Positions 27,247 to 35,616 of a DNA stretch of 64,000 bases are shown here, in pieces. The stretch is from Salinicoccus albus DSM 19776 (GTDB taxonomy: Bacteria; Bacillota; Bacilli; Staphylococcales; Salinicoccaceae): NCBI RefSeq assembly GCF_000385175.1, contig NZ_ARQJ01000022.1, positions 1 through 64,000 of the forward strand. Reading direction: 5' to 3'. Both the position numbers and the translations under genes were made by a program. A model generated the notes under the pieces. The model searched no databases. It was not told the origin of the DNA and saw nothing but the letters and a program-made list of their open reading frames with translations. Positions within the stretch are counted from its first letter, which is position 1. Every line of letters begins with the position of its first letter.

Positions 27247-27447
27247 TTAAAGTTTTACGATGCTGACAGCTTGTGGTCCACGCTGACCTTCTTCGATGTC
27301 GAATTCTACTGCCTGACCATCGTCAAGTGTTTTGTAGCCTTCGCCTACGATATTGGAAAAGTGTGCGAATACATCGTTTCCACCTTCAACTTCGATGAAA
27401 CCGAATCCTTTTTCCGCGTTGAACCATTTAACTGTACCCTGTGTCAT
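27247..27447 (-). CDS. Cold shock protein (CspA family)
   Basis: 66 residues, a single cold-shock domain: RNA-binding motifs KGFGFIEV (RNP1) and VFAHFS (RNP2), N-terminus [14 protein letters not shown]. It is an RNA chaperone for cold and general stress. ATG 27447 has GGAGG nine bases upstream. The frame extends upstream to 27552 but lacks family resemblance there. It has a ~150-nt leader with a large inverted repeat. Confidence 0.96.
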   Translation of the reverse strand: MTQGTVKWFNAEKGFGFIEVEGGNDVFAHFSNIVGEGYKTLDDGQAVEFDIEEGQRGPQAVSIVKL

Positions 27448-27499
27448 AAATAATGACCTCCAAAAATAAATTAATAATATCTTAAAGTGAGCATAAAAA

Positions 27500-27559
27500 A
27501 ATTCACACATTACAAAAAGTACCGAACTAGTCACGATTACTTCTTGTAACATGTGAATT
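27500..27559 (-). promoter_or_regulatory. Large inverted repeat in the csp 5' leader
   Basis: AATTCACACATTACAA (27500-27515) and TTGTAACATGTGAATT (27544-27559) pair over 16 positions with a 2-nt mismatch, around a 28-nt loop, inside the untranslated leader of csp. Long structured leaders control cold-shock mRNA stability and translation in other bacteria. Confidence 0.55.
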
Positions 27560-27593
27560 AGAAATTGCTGTACTTAAAAATCTTATTAAAGAT

Positions 27594-27622
27594 ACTATAC
27601 ACCATTATGTTGAAAAAGTCCA
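27594..27622 (-). promoter_or_regulatory. csp promoter
   Basis: On the minus strand: TGGACT (27617-27622), 17-bp spacer, TATAGT (27594-27599). This puts the start of transcription about 140 bases before the csp ATG. Confidence 0.55.
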
Positions 27623-27639
27623 CTAAAAATATGAAAAAA

Positions 27640-27672
27640 TATTATAAAGGCGTTTTCACACAGGAAAACGCC
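27640..27672 (-). terminator. Aldolase terminator
   Basis: GGCGTTTTC (27649-27657) pairs with GAAAACGCC (27664-27672); on the minus strand it is followed by TTTATAATATTTTTTC. Confidence 0.85.
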
Positions 27673-27687
27673 ATGGACCTTTAGCAT

Positions 27688-28578
27688 TTAGTTTTTATTT
27701 ACAGATGCATCATAGATGGAATCAATGGCTTCTTTGAGCTTTTGGTCAAATTCTTCATCGGATTGATCAGCATTCAGATCAGCGGTTAACGCACGGGAGA
27801 AACTTGCGATCAGTTTGTCATTTTTCTTGAGCAGTGCGTTCGCTTCCTCTCTTGAATAACCGCCGGACAGTGCAACAACCTGTACAACACGCGGGTGATG
27901 AATCAGAGATTTATAAAGGTCAGGCTGAGTCGGGATCGAGAGTTTAAGCATTACATTCTGGTCGTCAGAAAGTTCGTCCAGGTGTTTTTTGATTTCAGCC
28001 TTCAGCATATCTTCCGCCTGTTCCTTATTTTCACTGTGTATATTGACTTCAGGCTCGATGATTGGAACCAGTCCTGCTTCCATGATCTGTCCGGCAATTT
28101 CGAACTGCTGGTCAACAACCTCTGTGATGCCTGCTGCGTTGTCTTCCAGAATGTTGGAACGCATTTTTGTGCCGAAGATATTGCGTTCGTTGGCCCGTTC
28201 AAGTAAAGCACCAAGGTCCGGAATCGGCTTCATCAATTGAACGCCATTCACTTGTTCACCCAGCCCTTTATCCACTTTCAGAAAAGGAACTACGCCTTTT
28301 TGGGCCAGGTAGTCAGCAGTGTATTCTCCCTCAATTTCACGGTCCATCGTCTGTTCGAACAGGATGGCGCCCAAAATCTTATCTGAAGTGAATTCGGGGG
28401 ATGTGATGATACGGGAGCGCATCTCATGTACAAGGTCGAACATTTCATCCTCGCCAGAGTACGAACTCTCCGGAATACCATATTGAGCGAGTGCTTTTGG
28501 CGTACTGCCTCCACTCTGATCAAGCGCTGCAATAAAGCCATCACCATTTTTAACTTTGTCAAATTGTTCCTGGTTCAT
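27688..28578 (-). CDS. fda: Class I fructose-bisphosphate aldolase
   Basis: 296 residues, the length of the staphylococcal class I enzyme. It cleaves fructose 1,6-bisphosphate via a Schiff base. N-terminus [30 protein letters not shown], with FLKVDKGLG and the Schiff-base Lys region [17 protein letters not shown] 28578 is eight bases after AAGGAG; a GTG three codons upstream lies inside the ribosome site. Possession of this class I form is characteristic of Staphylococcaceae. Confidence 0.93.
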   Translation of the reverse strand: MNQEQFDKVKNGDGFIAALDQSGGSTPKALAQYGIPESSYSGEDEMFDLVHEMRSRIITSPEFTSDKILGAILFEQTMDREIEGEYTADYLAQKGVVPFLKVDKGLGEQVNGVQLMKPIPDLGALLERANERNIFGTKMRSNILEDNAAGITEVVDQQFEIAGQIMEAGLVPIIEPEVNIHSENKEQAEDMLKAEIKKHLDELSDDQNVMLKLSIPTQPDLYKSLIHHPRVVQVVALSGGYSREEANALLKKNDKLIASFSRALTADLNADQSDEEFDQKLKEAIDSIYDASVNKN

Positions 28579-28824
28579 AAAACCCACTCCTTATCATTTT
28601 CAAATACTTCATTTTACTATTCCCTAAAGCTATAATATCTAATTATAAATAAATAATCTAGCTTAATTTTGGAACATAATCAAAGTACAGTCAACTTTTA
28701 TCATCATCCAGCGGCAATAATCGTTAAAGGGACTGTCAGGTGCAGTTGAAAAAATGTAGAATGAAACTGCTGGATTGCGTCAAAACCAATGCGAAACAGA
28801 CTTTTTACAAAGGGGAAATGATCA

Positions 28825-29751
28825 ATGGGTAAGGATATGAATGTATTCACAAGATTCAACATGCTGATTCGAATGACCGCGGTTGTGTTTTCAAGCTTCG
28901 TTACTGTATTATCCACAAGTCTGCCGCTTTTTCTATTTTACTCTGATATACCAAACCAAAACGTTTTGTGGACGATGATCGTATTGCTCCTGGGTTCTTT
29001 TCTCATCCACGGATTGCTGACACATATCATCAATGACATGACTGATTTTAAAACAGGTACGGATGATTACAGTCCGGGGATATTGTCAGGAGGCAGCCGG
29101 GTCATCCAGTCTAAAGCAATAACCTACGGGCAGCTCAGACTGCTGGGGATTGGATTATCCGTCCTGCTTTTAGCCGCTGCCATTCTGTTCTTCATATTTG
29201 GGCACATCGAGTACGGTTTCTTAGTGCTTATTGGTATGTGGGGAGCCGTGTCCTATTCTTTAAGACCGTTCATGCTGGCGTACAAACCGTTTATCGGAGA
29301 ATGGGCAAGTTTATTCCCCTCCATGTTCGCGTTAGGTATTGCCGCCCCTTGGATTTTGTTGGATACCATTCCGGCGTGGGCCTGGTTTAATGCCATAATC
29401 AATGCACTTTGGTGCATGGCCTGGGTGATGGTCCACCATATCCCGGATATCGAGGCGGACCGGCAGGCAAATCCCCGGAAAATCACCACCGTCGTCTATG
29501 CAGTGAACAGCGGCGGCAGAAAATTTGCCCACCTGCCGTCTGTGTTCTACTTACTTATCATTTTAATTATTCTTATCATAATGATTTTGACCCGGCCGGT
29601 TGCGAGTATATTGTCGCTGATCATGATTTTGATCACATTAAGAGCGCTTTTTACCATGCATAATAACGATGTTGAGGCAGCGACGGCCGTGGAGAAGCAG
29701 ATGCTGATTACAGCCGGACTGACAGCCGTTGTTCTGGGAATATTCATATGA
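28825..29751 (+). CDS. UbiA family prenyltransferase
   Basis: 308 residues with about nine hydrophobic segments. Two Asp-rich metal/diphosphate motifs are visible: NDMTDFKTGTDD near residue 70 and HHIPDIEADRQANPRKIT near residue 200. Both are in the spacing of UbiA/MenA enzymes that transfer a prenyl chain to an aromatic or other acceptor in the membrane. The acceptor is unknown; menA normally sits elsewhere, and no quinone, haem or carotenoid gene is adjacent. ATG 28825 follows AAGGGG. The 246 bp upstream hold only AT-rich promoter DNA. Confidence 0.78.
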   Translation: MGKDMNVFTRFNMLIRMTAVVFSSFVTVLSTSLPLFLFYSDIPNQNVLWTMIVLLLGSFLIHGLLTHIINDMTDFKTGTDDYSPGILSGGSRVIQSKAITYGQLRLLGIGLSVLLLAAAILFFIFGHIEYGFLVLIGMWGAVSYSLRPFMLAYKPFIGEWASLFPSMFALGIAAPWILLDTIPAWAWFNAIINALWCMAWVMVHHIPDIEADRQANPRKITTVVYAVNSGGRKFAHLPSVFYLLIILIILIIMILTRPVASILSLIMILITLRALFTMHNNDVEAATAVEKQMLITAGLTAVVLGIFI

Positions 29752-29803
29752 TATTCCGCTCTTGCACGCGGCTTTTATTAATGGATAATAGTAAAACCCG
29801 GTA

Positions 29804-29832
29804 TTGTAAAACGGTTACATTTATTTTATAAT
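29804..29832 (+). promoter_or_regulatory. Promoter of the LacI/TRAP operon
   Basis: TTGTAA (29804-29809), 17-bp spacer, TATAAT (29827-29832). It is overlapped and followed by three LacI-type palindromes. Confidence 0.75.
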
Positions 29833-29863
29833 CGTGTAAACCGGTTTACTAAATCGGTTTAGT
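29805..29863. promoter_or_regulatory. Three LacI-family operators around the promoter
   Basis: TGTAA-aacgg-TTACA (29805-29819) covers the -35 box. GTAAACCGGTTTAC (29836-29849) is a perfect palindrome at the start site. ACTAAA-tcgg-TTTAGT (29848-29863) follows. All have a central CG, as LacI-family sites do, so strong autoregulation by the adjacent LacI protein is likely. Confidence 0.75.
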
Positions 29864-29882
29864 AACAAAGAGGGGAAGTCTC

Positions 29883-30887
29883 ATGAAGCATATAACGATT
29901 ACAGATGTGGCGAGAAGAGCGAAGGTTTCAAAAACCACTGTGTCCCATTATTTGAATGAGCGGTTTACAAATATGAGTTCAAAGACAAAGGCGCGTATAT
30001 CTTCTGCCATCGATGAATTAAACTACAGCCCCAATTACGTGGCTAAAAGCCTGAAGAATAAAAAAACAATGACGATCGGTATCATCGTTGCAAACATTCT
30101 GCATAATTTTTCAACGCGAATTATCCGTTCAATCGAGGATTATGCCAACAGCAGAGATTATCATGTGATTGTCTGCAATGCAGATAATGATCCGCTGAAG
30201 GAAGAAGATTACATCAGTATGCTTCTGGCCAAGCAGGTGGATGGCCTGATTGTTATCCCGACACCCGGGAATAATGATGAGTTCAAAGCACTGGCAGATG
30301 CCGGCTACCCGCTTGTTTTCGTGGACAGATATATCGAAGGCGTTTGTGTACCGTCCTTTCTTCTGGACAATGCCAGAACGATCCAGATTGCATTTGATCA
30401 TTTATTCAAAAAAGGATTTAAACACATCGGATACATATCACAGCAGGTGAATGATGCAGTGACACGCCTCGAACGCCGGGATGCATATATTGAGGAATGT
30501 TTGCGGCATGATGTGAAAGCGCTTTTAATTGATGGGGATCTTTCCTCAATCACTGAGAAGATCAGGGAACACATCAAGAATGATTCCATGCCTGAAGCTT
30601 TGATCGTTGGTAATGATCTTACACTATTTGAAGTACTGAAAGCTGTGAAGCAATATAATATTAACATTCCCGAAGAACTGTCTATCATCAGTGTTGATAA
30701 TATCGAGTTTACAGAATTCTTCAATCCCAGTCTCACTGTGATTGCACAGCCTGCTTACGACATCGGGACTGCAGCAACCAAACATCTTTTTGACGTTTTG
30801 AATGGCATCAATCCAAAACCACAGGTTCATAGATTCGAACCTGAATTAATTGAAAGGGAATCGGTGATCAATCATGAACATAAATGA
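29883..30887 (+). CDS. LacI family transcriptional regulator
   Basis: 334 residues. The N-terminal HTH and hinge (TITDVARRAKVSKTTVSHYLNERFTNMS...INELNYSPN-like, here IDELNYSPNYVAKSL) are typical, followed by a periplasmic-binding-protein-like effector domain (TIGIIVANILHNF, VDGLIVIPT, LSIISVDNIEF). It is the first gene of the operon and overlaps the hexuloisomerase gene by 14 bp, so it likely represses its own operon. The effector is probably a sugar phosphate or the TRAP substrate. Confidence 0.93.
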   Translation: MKHITITDVARRAKVSKTTVSHYLNERFTNMSSKTKARISSAIDELNYSPNYVAKSLKNKKTMTIGIIVANILHNFSTRIIRSIEDYANSRDYHVIVCNADNDPLKEEDYISMLLAKQVDGLIVIPTPGNNDEFKALADAGYPLVFVDRYIEGVCVPSFLLDNARTIQIAFDHLFKKGFKHIGYISQQVNDAVTRLERRDAYIEECLRHDVKALLIDGDLSSITEKIREHIKNDSMPEALIVGNDLTLFEVLKAVKQYNINIPEELSIISVDNIEFTEFFNPSLTVIAQPAYDIGTAATKHLFDVLNGINPKPQVHRFEPELIERESVINHEHK

Positions 30888-31422
30888 TATTTTCGGCAAT
30901 ATTGCGGATGAAGTGAGTGACGTCTGCAAAAAAGTGGACGCCGCTGAAGTGGAAAAATTAGCATCAGAAATTGATTCGGCAGAAAACATATTCATACATG
31001 GCAACGGCAGGAGCGGTCTCGCCGGCAAGATGATTGCCATGCGGCTGATGCACAGCGGTTATAACGTGTATGTAGTCTCAGAGACAACAACACCTGCATT
31101 CAAGGCGGGTGACCTGCTTATTATTTTGAGCGGTTCCGGCAAAGGTCACTCGGTGGATCATATGCTGAGAAAAGTCCGGTCCATCGGCGGCCAAGCAGCG
31201 CTGGTGACAGCAGCTGATGATGCGCAGATCAGACAGCAGTTTAACGCCGTCCTATACCTCAATGCGAGCACGAAACACAATGACATCACAACGATCCAGC
31301 CACTCGGCAGCCAGTTTGACCAGGCAGTCCACCTGATACTGGACGGGCTCATTGTTTATTTGAATCAGCTGCATCAAAAAGGTAATGAAGCGCTGAAAGC
31401 AAAGCATTTTAATTTGGAATAA
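30874..31422 (+). CDS. hxlB: 6-phospho-3-hexuloisomerase (SIS domain)
   Basis: 182 residues, close to the usual ~185. The SIS fold has FIHGNGRSGLAGKMIAMRLMH, the sugar-phosphate loop ILSGSGKGHSVDHM and the closing FDQAVHLILDGLIVYL. It interconverts 3-hexulose 6-phosphate and fructose 6-phosphate in the ribulose monophosphate pathway. The partner synthase is encoded at 34942 in the same operon. Confidence 0.88.
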   Translation: MNINDIFGNIADEVSDVCKKVDAAEVEKLASEIDSAENIFIHGNGRSGLAGKMIAMRLMHSGYNVYVVSETTTPAFKAGDLLIILSGSGKGHSVDHMLRKVRSIGGQAALVTAADDAQIRQQFNAVLYLNASTKHNDITTIQPLGSQFDQAVHLILDGLIVYLNQLHQKGNEALKAKHFNLE

Positions 31423-31435
31423 AAGGAGGCTAACG

Positions 31436-32461
31436 ATGAAAAGATACATTCTTGCTATATTCATATCCGTGTTATGTTTTGCACTGGTCTCATGCAGTTC
31501 TCCTGAAGATGTATCGGAAGGCACACAGGAAGACCCGATTAAAATAATCGCTGCACACAACCAGACATCGACTGAAAGTCCTTACCAGACCGGTCTTTTA
31601 AAGTTTAAAGAAGTGGCAGAGAAACAATCCGACGGACGTATTGAGGTGGAAGTCCATGCCGGCACAATCGGCACGGAAGAGCCTGAATTAATCCAGAAGC
31701 TTGTGGTTGGAGCGGCTGATGTTGTCCTTGTGTCGCCCGGGTTTATGACAGGTACTGGTATACAGGAATTTGAGTTCTTTGCCCTGCCTTATCTTTTTGA
31801 CAGCTATGCGCATTGGGAAAGCGTGGTCGATGGAGAAATTGGAGAAGAAATGTCACAGATGGTGAGCGAAGAGTCAGGCAATGATCTGAAATTGCTTGGT
31901 TACTGGTCGGCGGGCGCCAGACATTATTACGGTAAAAAGCCTTTGGAAGATATGTCTGACTTGAATGGTATGACGATACGTACGCAGGCTTCAGGTGTCG
32001 TGTCAGATTTCTGGCAGCAGACCGGTGCAATTCCGACGTCAGTTTCATGGGGGGAACTTTATCAGGCACTGCAGCAGAACGTTGTAGATTCATCTGAAAA
32101 TTCATATCCTTATTTTGTTCAGCAAAACCATCATACGACAAGCAACGGCCGATATATCACCGAAACCGCTCATGATTATACGACCCGGTTCCTGTTGGCT
32201 AACGGAAAAAGATTTGATGGATACCCTGAAGATATACAGGAGATCCTGATGAATGCTTCAGAGGCTTCAGTGGAAGCCGAAAGACAGGAAGTGCTTGCGC
32301 AGGACGAGGAATATAAGGAAATTGCGATAGAAGACGGCGCCGAGGTCAATCAGATGGATACGACAGAAATGGAGGAAGCTGCAGCACCCATCCAGGATGA
32401 ATTGGCAGAAGAATTGAATATGACTGAAACATTGGAAAAAGTACGGGACCTTAAGGAATAA
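31436..32461 (+). CDS. dctP: TRAP transporter solute-binding lipoprotein (DctP type)
   Basis: 341 residues. A lipoprotein signal ends in LVSC (Cys20). The mature part has the DctP pattern: HNQTSTESPYQTGLLKFKEVAEKQSDGRIEVEVHAG, GAADVVLVSPGFM, FALPYLFDSYAHWESVVDGEIG and LNGMTIRTQASGVVSDFWQQTGAIPTSVSWGELYQALQQNVVDSSENS. The conserved Arg of the binding site (TIRTQ) implies a carboxylate-bearing solute. AAGGAGG precedes the ATG. In a Gram-positive it must be lipid-anchored, as the signal shows. Confidence 0.92.
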   Translation: MKRYILAIFISVLCFALVSCSSPEDVSEGTQEDPIKIIAAHNQTSTESPYQTGLLKFKEVAEKQSDGRIEVEVHAGTIGTEEPELIQKLVVGAADVVLVSPGFMTGTGIQEFEFFALPYLFDSYAHWESVVDGEIGEEMSQMVSEESGNDLKLLGYWSAGARHYYGKKPLEDMSDLNGMTIRTQASGVVSDFWQQTGAIPTSVSWGELYQALQQNVVDSSENSYPYFVQQNHHTTSNGRYITETAHDYTTRFLLANGKRFDGYPEDIQEILMNASEASVEAERQEVLAQDEEYKEIAIEDGAEVNQMDTTEMEEAAAPIQDELAEELNMTETLEKVRDLKE

Positions 32462-32485
32462 AAAACTATTTAACTGGAGGGCTGC

Positions 32486-32983
32486 ATGATGAACAAATTC
32501 GTTAAATCACTGGAAAAAGGTCAGATTGTTCTTGGCATCATATTTTTATTGATATTCTTCACTGCAACAATTGTTCAGATCGTAACCCGATTTGTTGGAT
32601 GGAGTGTGATATGGACTGAAGAACTCGCCAACTATTCATTTATATGGGCGATATTTATGGGGGCGGCTGTCATGGTCAATCATAAGGAACATTTCACTTT
32701 CGATATGCTCCAGTCGAAGTTCAAGGGCAAATATAAATCATACTTAAGCATTTTTATAGATGCTTTACTGATCATATTTAATATTTTCATCACGATGTAT
32801 GGCTTTCAGCTTTTGAATCATTTCTGGGATTTCACATGGGAAACTGTGCCGGCCTTCAATATGGGCGTGGTATGGCTTGCAGTGCCGGTAATGTCCATAA
32901 CGATGATTATTTATTCGTTAAATCACATATTGAATGCGTTCAATTCCCTTAAAGATCCAGATGGAAAAGGGGTGAGTCACTGA
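32486..32983 (+). CDS. dctQ: TRAP transporter small membrane subunit (DctQ type)
   Basis: 165 residues (an ATG three bases downstream is equally possible) with four transmembrane helices. The conserved WTEELANYSFIWAIFMGAAVMVNHKEHFTFD segment marks the DctQ family. It overlaps the large subunit start by one base (tgATGg). It works with DctM to drive sodium- or proton-coupled uptake of the bound solute. Confidence 0.9.
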   Translation: MMNKFVKSLEKGQIVLGIIFLLIFFTATIVQIVTRFVGWSVIWTEELANYSFIWAIFMGAAVMVNHKEHFTFDMLQSKFKGKYKSYLSIFIDALLIIFNIFITMYGFQLLNHFWDFTWETVPAFNMGVVWLAVPVMSITMIIYSLNHILNAFNSLKDPDGKGVSH

Positions 32984-34266
32984 TGGGATACCTGCTTGCT
33001 GCGCTTTTTATCATACTGCTTGTTATTGGTGTGCCAATCGCATTCGTCATCGGTATTGTTGCACTGGTGGGCATGATGACTATTGAAGACATCCCGGAGG
33101 TGATCGTGCCGATGAATATGGTGAATGGGCTGGATTCATTTGTTCTCTTAGCTGTTCCGTTGTTCATCCTGGCCGCTAATCTGATGAATTCCGGTAAAAT
33201 TTCTGAAAAGATGATTGATTTGGCACTTGCCATCGTCGGTCCGCTGAAAGGGGGCCTGGCACAGGCAAATGTTCTCGTTTCTATGATGTTTGCCGGGGTG
33301 TCCGGTGCAGCTCAGGCGGATACTGCAGGCACCGGCAAGGTGCTGATTCCGAGCATGTTGAAAAACGGCTATGATAAAGAAACAGCCGTCGGTGTCACTG
33401 CAGCTTCTTCCACCGTCGGTGTCGTGATCCCGCCGAGTATACCGATGATTATCTTCGCCGGTGTCGCGAATGCATCAGTCGGTGCACTTTTCCTTGGCGG
33501 TATTATTCCGGGGATACTGATCGGCCTGGGCATGATGATTCTGATCTATTTCATTTCAATGAAACGGGGATATCCGACGTTTAAAAGGGTCCATTTGAAG
33601 GAAATCGGTAAAAAGTTCCTGGATACGTTCCCGGCATTGCTGACCATTGTCATTATCATCGGCGGTATTACGACGGGGGTCTTTACAGCAACTGAATCTG
33701 CTGCCATCGCCTCTATATACACGTTTTTCATCAGTATGTTCTACTATAAGACACTGAAATTCAAAGATCTTCCGAAGATCATATTTGATACACTGTCATT
33801 GAGTGCACTTTCATTGTTTGCACTTGCGACTGCCAGCGCCTTGGGTGAATTGCTGAGCTACTATCAGTTTGGGGCAATGGCACAGGAATTCTTTACTGAG
33901 AATGTTTCTGCAAAATGGTTGTTCCTTCTGCTGATTATTGGGTTCTTCCTGATTGTCGGAACTTTCATGGATTCAATACCGGCGATGATTTTATTTGTAC
34001 CGATCATTCTGCCGGCCTCTGAAGCATTTGGAATCGACCCTGTACACCTCGGCCTCATTGTCGTCATTACTCTGGCCGTCGGTCTGTCGACGCCGCCGTA
34101 CGGGCTGTGTCTGCTTATCGCAAGTAAAATAGGGGACATGTCTGTTGAAAGATCTTTTATAGCGGTTGTTCCTTACCTGCTCATCATCTTAATTGTACTG
34201 CTGCTCATTGCATTCGTGCCGGGGATCGTATCCTTCCTGCCGGATCTGATGGCTGAAGGGAGTTGA
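32983..34266 (+). CDS. dctM: TRAP transporter large permease (DctM type)
   Basis: 427 residues with about 12 transmembrane segments. Family motifs are AVPLFILAANLMNSGKIS, MMFAGVSGAAQADTAGTGKVLIPSM, TAASSTVGVVIPPSIPMI and LGLIVVITLAVGLSTPPYGLCL. It forms the transport channel. It is coupled to dctQ and followed after 6 bp by rpiA, placing import and sugar-phosphate enzymes in one transcript. Confidence 0.95.
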   Translation: MGYLLAALFIILLVIGVPIAFVIGIVALVGMMTIEDIPEVIVPMNMVNGLDSFVLLAVPLFILAANLMNSGKISEKMIDLALAIVGPLKGGLAQANVLVSMMFAGVSGAAQADTAGTGKVLIPSMLKNGYDKETAVGVTAASSTVGVVIPPSIPMIIFAGVANASVGALFLGGIIPGILIGLGMMILIYFISMKRGYPTFKRVHLKEIGKKFLDTFPALLTIVIIIGGITTGVFTATESAAIASIYTFFISMFYYKTLKFKDLPKIIFDTLSLSALSLFALATASALGELLSYYQFGAMAQEFFTENVSAKWLFLLLIIGFFLIVGTFMDSIPAMILFVPIILPASEAFGIDPVHLGLIVVITLAVGLSTPPYGLCLLIASKIGDMSVERSFIAVVPYLLIILIVLLLIAFVPGIVSFLPDLMAEGS

Positions 34267-34272
34267 TTTTAA

Positions 34273-34926
34273 TTGAAAAAAGCATATGGACTTTTGAATG
34301 AACGCATCAACGATGAATCTATTATTGGCATGGGTTCGGGGACAACCATCGCCGGGTACATCCCGGCGCTAAAACAATATATCATGGAGAACGGTTTGAA
34401 TGTCAGATTTTTATCCACATCCAAAAAGACGGAAAATCTGCTGGAAGCGCACAATCTCGAAGTGATCTGCAATGCTGACGATATCGATCTGACAATAGAT
34501 GGTGCGGACCAGTTTGACCCTCATCTTAACGTCATCAAAGGCGGCGGCGGTTCACTTCTGAGGGAGAAGCAGATTGGTTATTATTCCGAGGAGATCCATA
34601 TCATTGCGGATCGTAAAAAACTTGTGGCTGATTTCGATGGTGTCGGCATCCCTGTTGAACTCAACCCGTATCTTTATGAAATGACTGTCATAGAAATAGA
34701 ACAAAAAACAGGGGCTGAAACAACGATGAGAAAGAACGGTACGGCGTTATTCGTGACGGATAACCAAAATTATATCGTCGACTGTACTTACGAGAAACAA
34801 GGGGATCTAACCTGCCTGCATAACAAACTTCTGAACATCCCCGGGGTTGTGGAAACTGGTATTTTTGACCGGCATATCGCACAAATCATTGCATTTGATG
34901 ACAGCGATGTTGAAATATTTAATTAA
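34273..34926 (+). CDS. rpiA: Ribose-5-phosphate isomerase A
   Basis: 217 residues. It interconverts ribose 5-phosphate and ribulose 5-phosphate. Motifs: GMGSGTTI (phosphate loop), DLTIDGADQFD with the catalytic Asp, and KGGGGSLLREKQIG with the catalytic Lys. The start is TTG 34273 with AGGGAG ten bases upstream. Its place between a TRAP permease and hexulose-phosphate synthase suggests it feeds ribulose 5-phosphate to or from that enzyme rather than serving the general pentose pathway. Confidence 0.9.
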   Translation: MKKAYGLLNERINDESIIGMGSGTTIAGYIPALKQYIMENGLNVRFLSTSKKTENLLEAHNLEVICNADDIDLTIDGADQFDPHLNVIKGGGGSLLREKQIGYYSEEIHIIADRKKLVADFDGVGIPVELNPYLYEMTVIEIEQKTGAETTMRKNGTALFVTDNQNYIVDCTYEKQGDLTCLHNKLLNIPGVVETGIFDRHIAQIIAFDDSDVEIFN

Positions 34927-34941
34927 AACGAGGTTATTCTT

Positions 34942-35556
34942 ATGAAGTTGCAAATTGCACTGGACAGACTGACGTATGACGAATGCTTTCATATTCTGGG
35001 GCAGGTCCATGAGTCTGTGGACATTATTGAAATAGGCACCGGTGTCATTAAAGCGTTTGGTCTTGGCATCGTGAAATCAGTCAAAGAAAGATATCCGGAG
35101 AAAGAAATTCTGGCAGATGTGAAGATATGTGATGCCGGCCAGAGTGAGAGTGAACAAGCATTTCAATACGGCGCTGATATTATTACAGTCATGTCATTTG
35201 CGGATCAGGACACTATCCGATCGTGCCTTAAGACAGCTGATGCCCATGGCGGGGAAGTGGTCGTCGATCTGTTGAATAACAGTAAAGATTCAGTGATCAA
35301 TACGCTCCGGCAGATTGGAGTGAAGTCAGTCAGCGCGCATATTGGGAAAGATCAGCAGAAAAATGCAGATGCGTTCCCGGGATTTGAAGCACTCAATCCT
35401 GCTTCGTTTAAAGTGTACATGGCCGGCGGCATCAATGCAGAGAATGTCAGACGATTTTCAGCCATGCACCCTTCAGTGATTATCGTGGGCGGCGGTATAA
35501 CCAAAGCAGAAGATAAAGAAGCTCAGGCTGCTCTGATCAAGTCCATCATTGAATAG
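34942..35556 (+). CDS. hxlA: 3-hexulose-6-phosphate synthase (OMP-decarboxylase suprafamily)
   Basis: 204 residues of the HPS/keto-gulonate-phosphate decarboxylase group. The signature DxKxxD occurs in LADVKICDAG, with VEIGT-like IIEIGTGVI, VVDLLNNS, SAHIGKDQQ and the phosphate strand VYMAGGINAEN...VIIVGGGIT. HPS condenses formaldehyde with ribulose 5-phosphate (or runs in reverse). The PHI gene in the same operon favours HPS over the decarboxylase, but KGPDC-like activity on an imported sugar acid cannot be excluded. Confidence 0.8.
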   Translation: MKLQIALDRLTYDECFHILGQVHESVDIIEIGTGVIKAFGLGIVKSVKERYPEKEILADVKICDAGQSESEQAFQYGADIITVMSFADQDTIRSCLKTADAHGGEVVVDLLNNSKDSVINTLRQIGVKSVSAHIGKDQQKNADAFPGFEALNPASFKVYMAGGINAENVRRFSAMHPSVIIVGGGITKAEDKEAQAALIKSIIE

Positions 35557-35616
35557 ATGGGCAAATGCGGGCAGGAAATTTTCATTTTCTTTAATTTCGA
35601 CACAAGGAGCGGAAAT

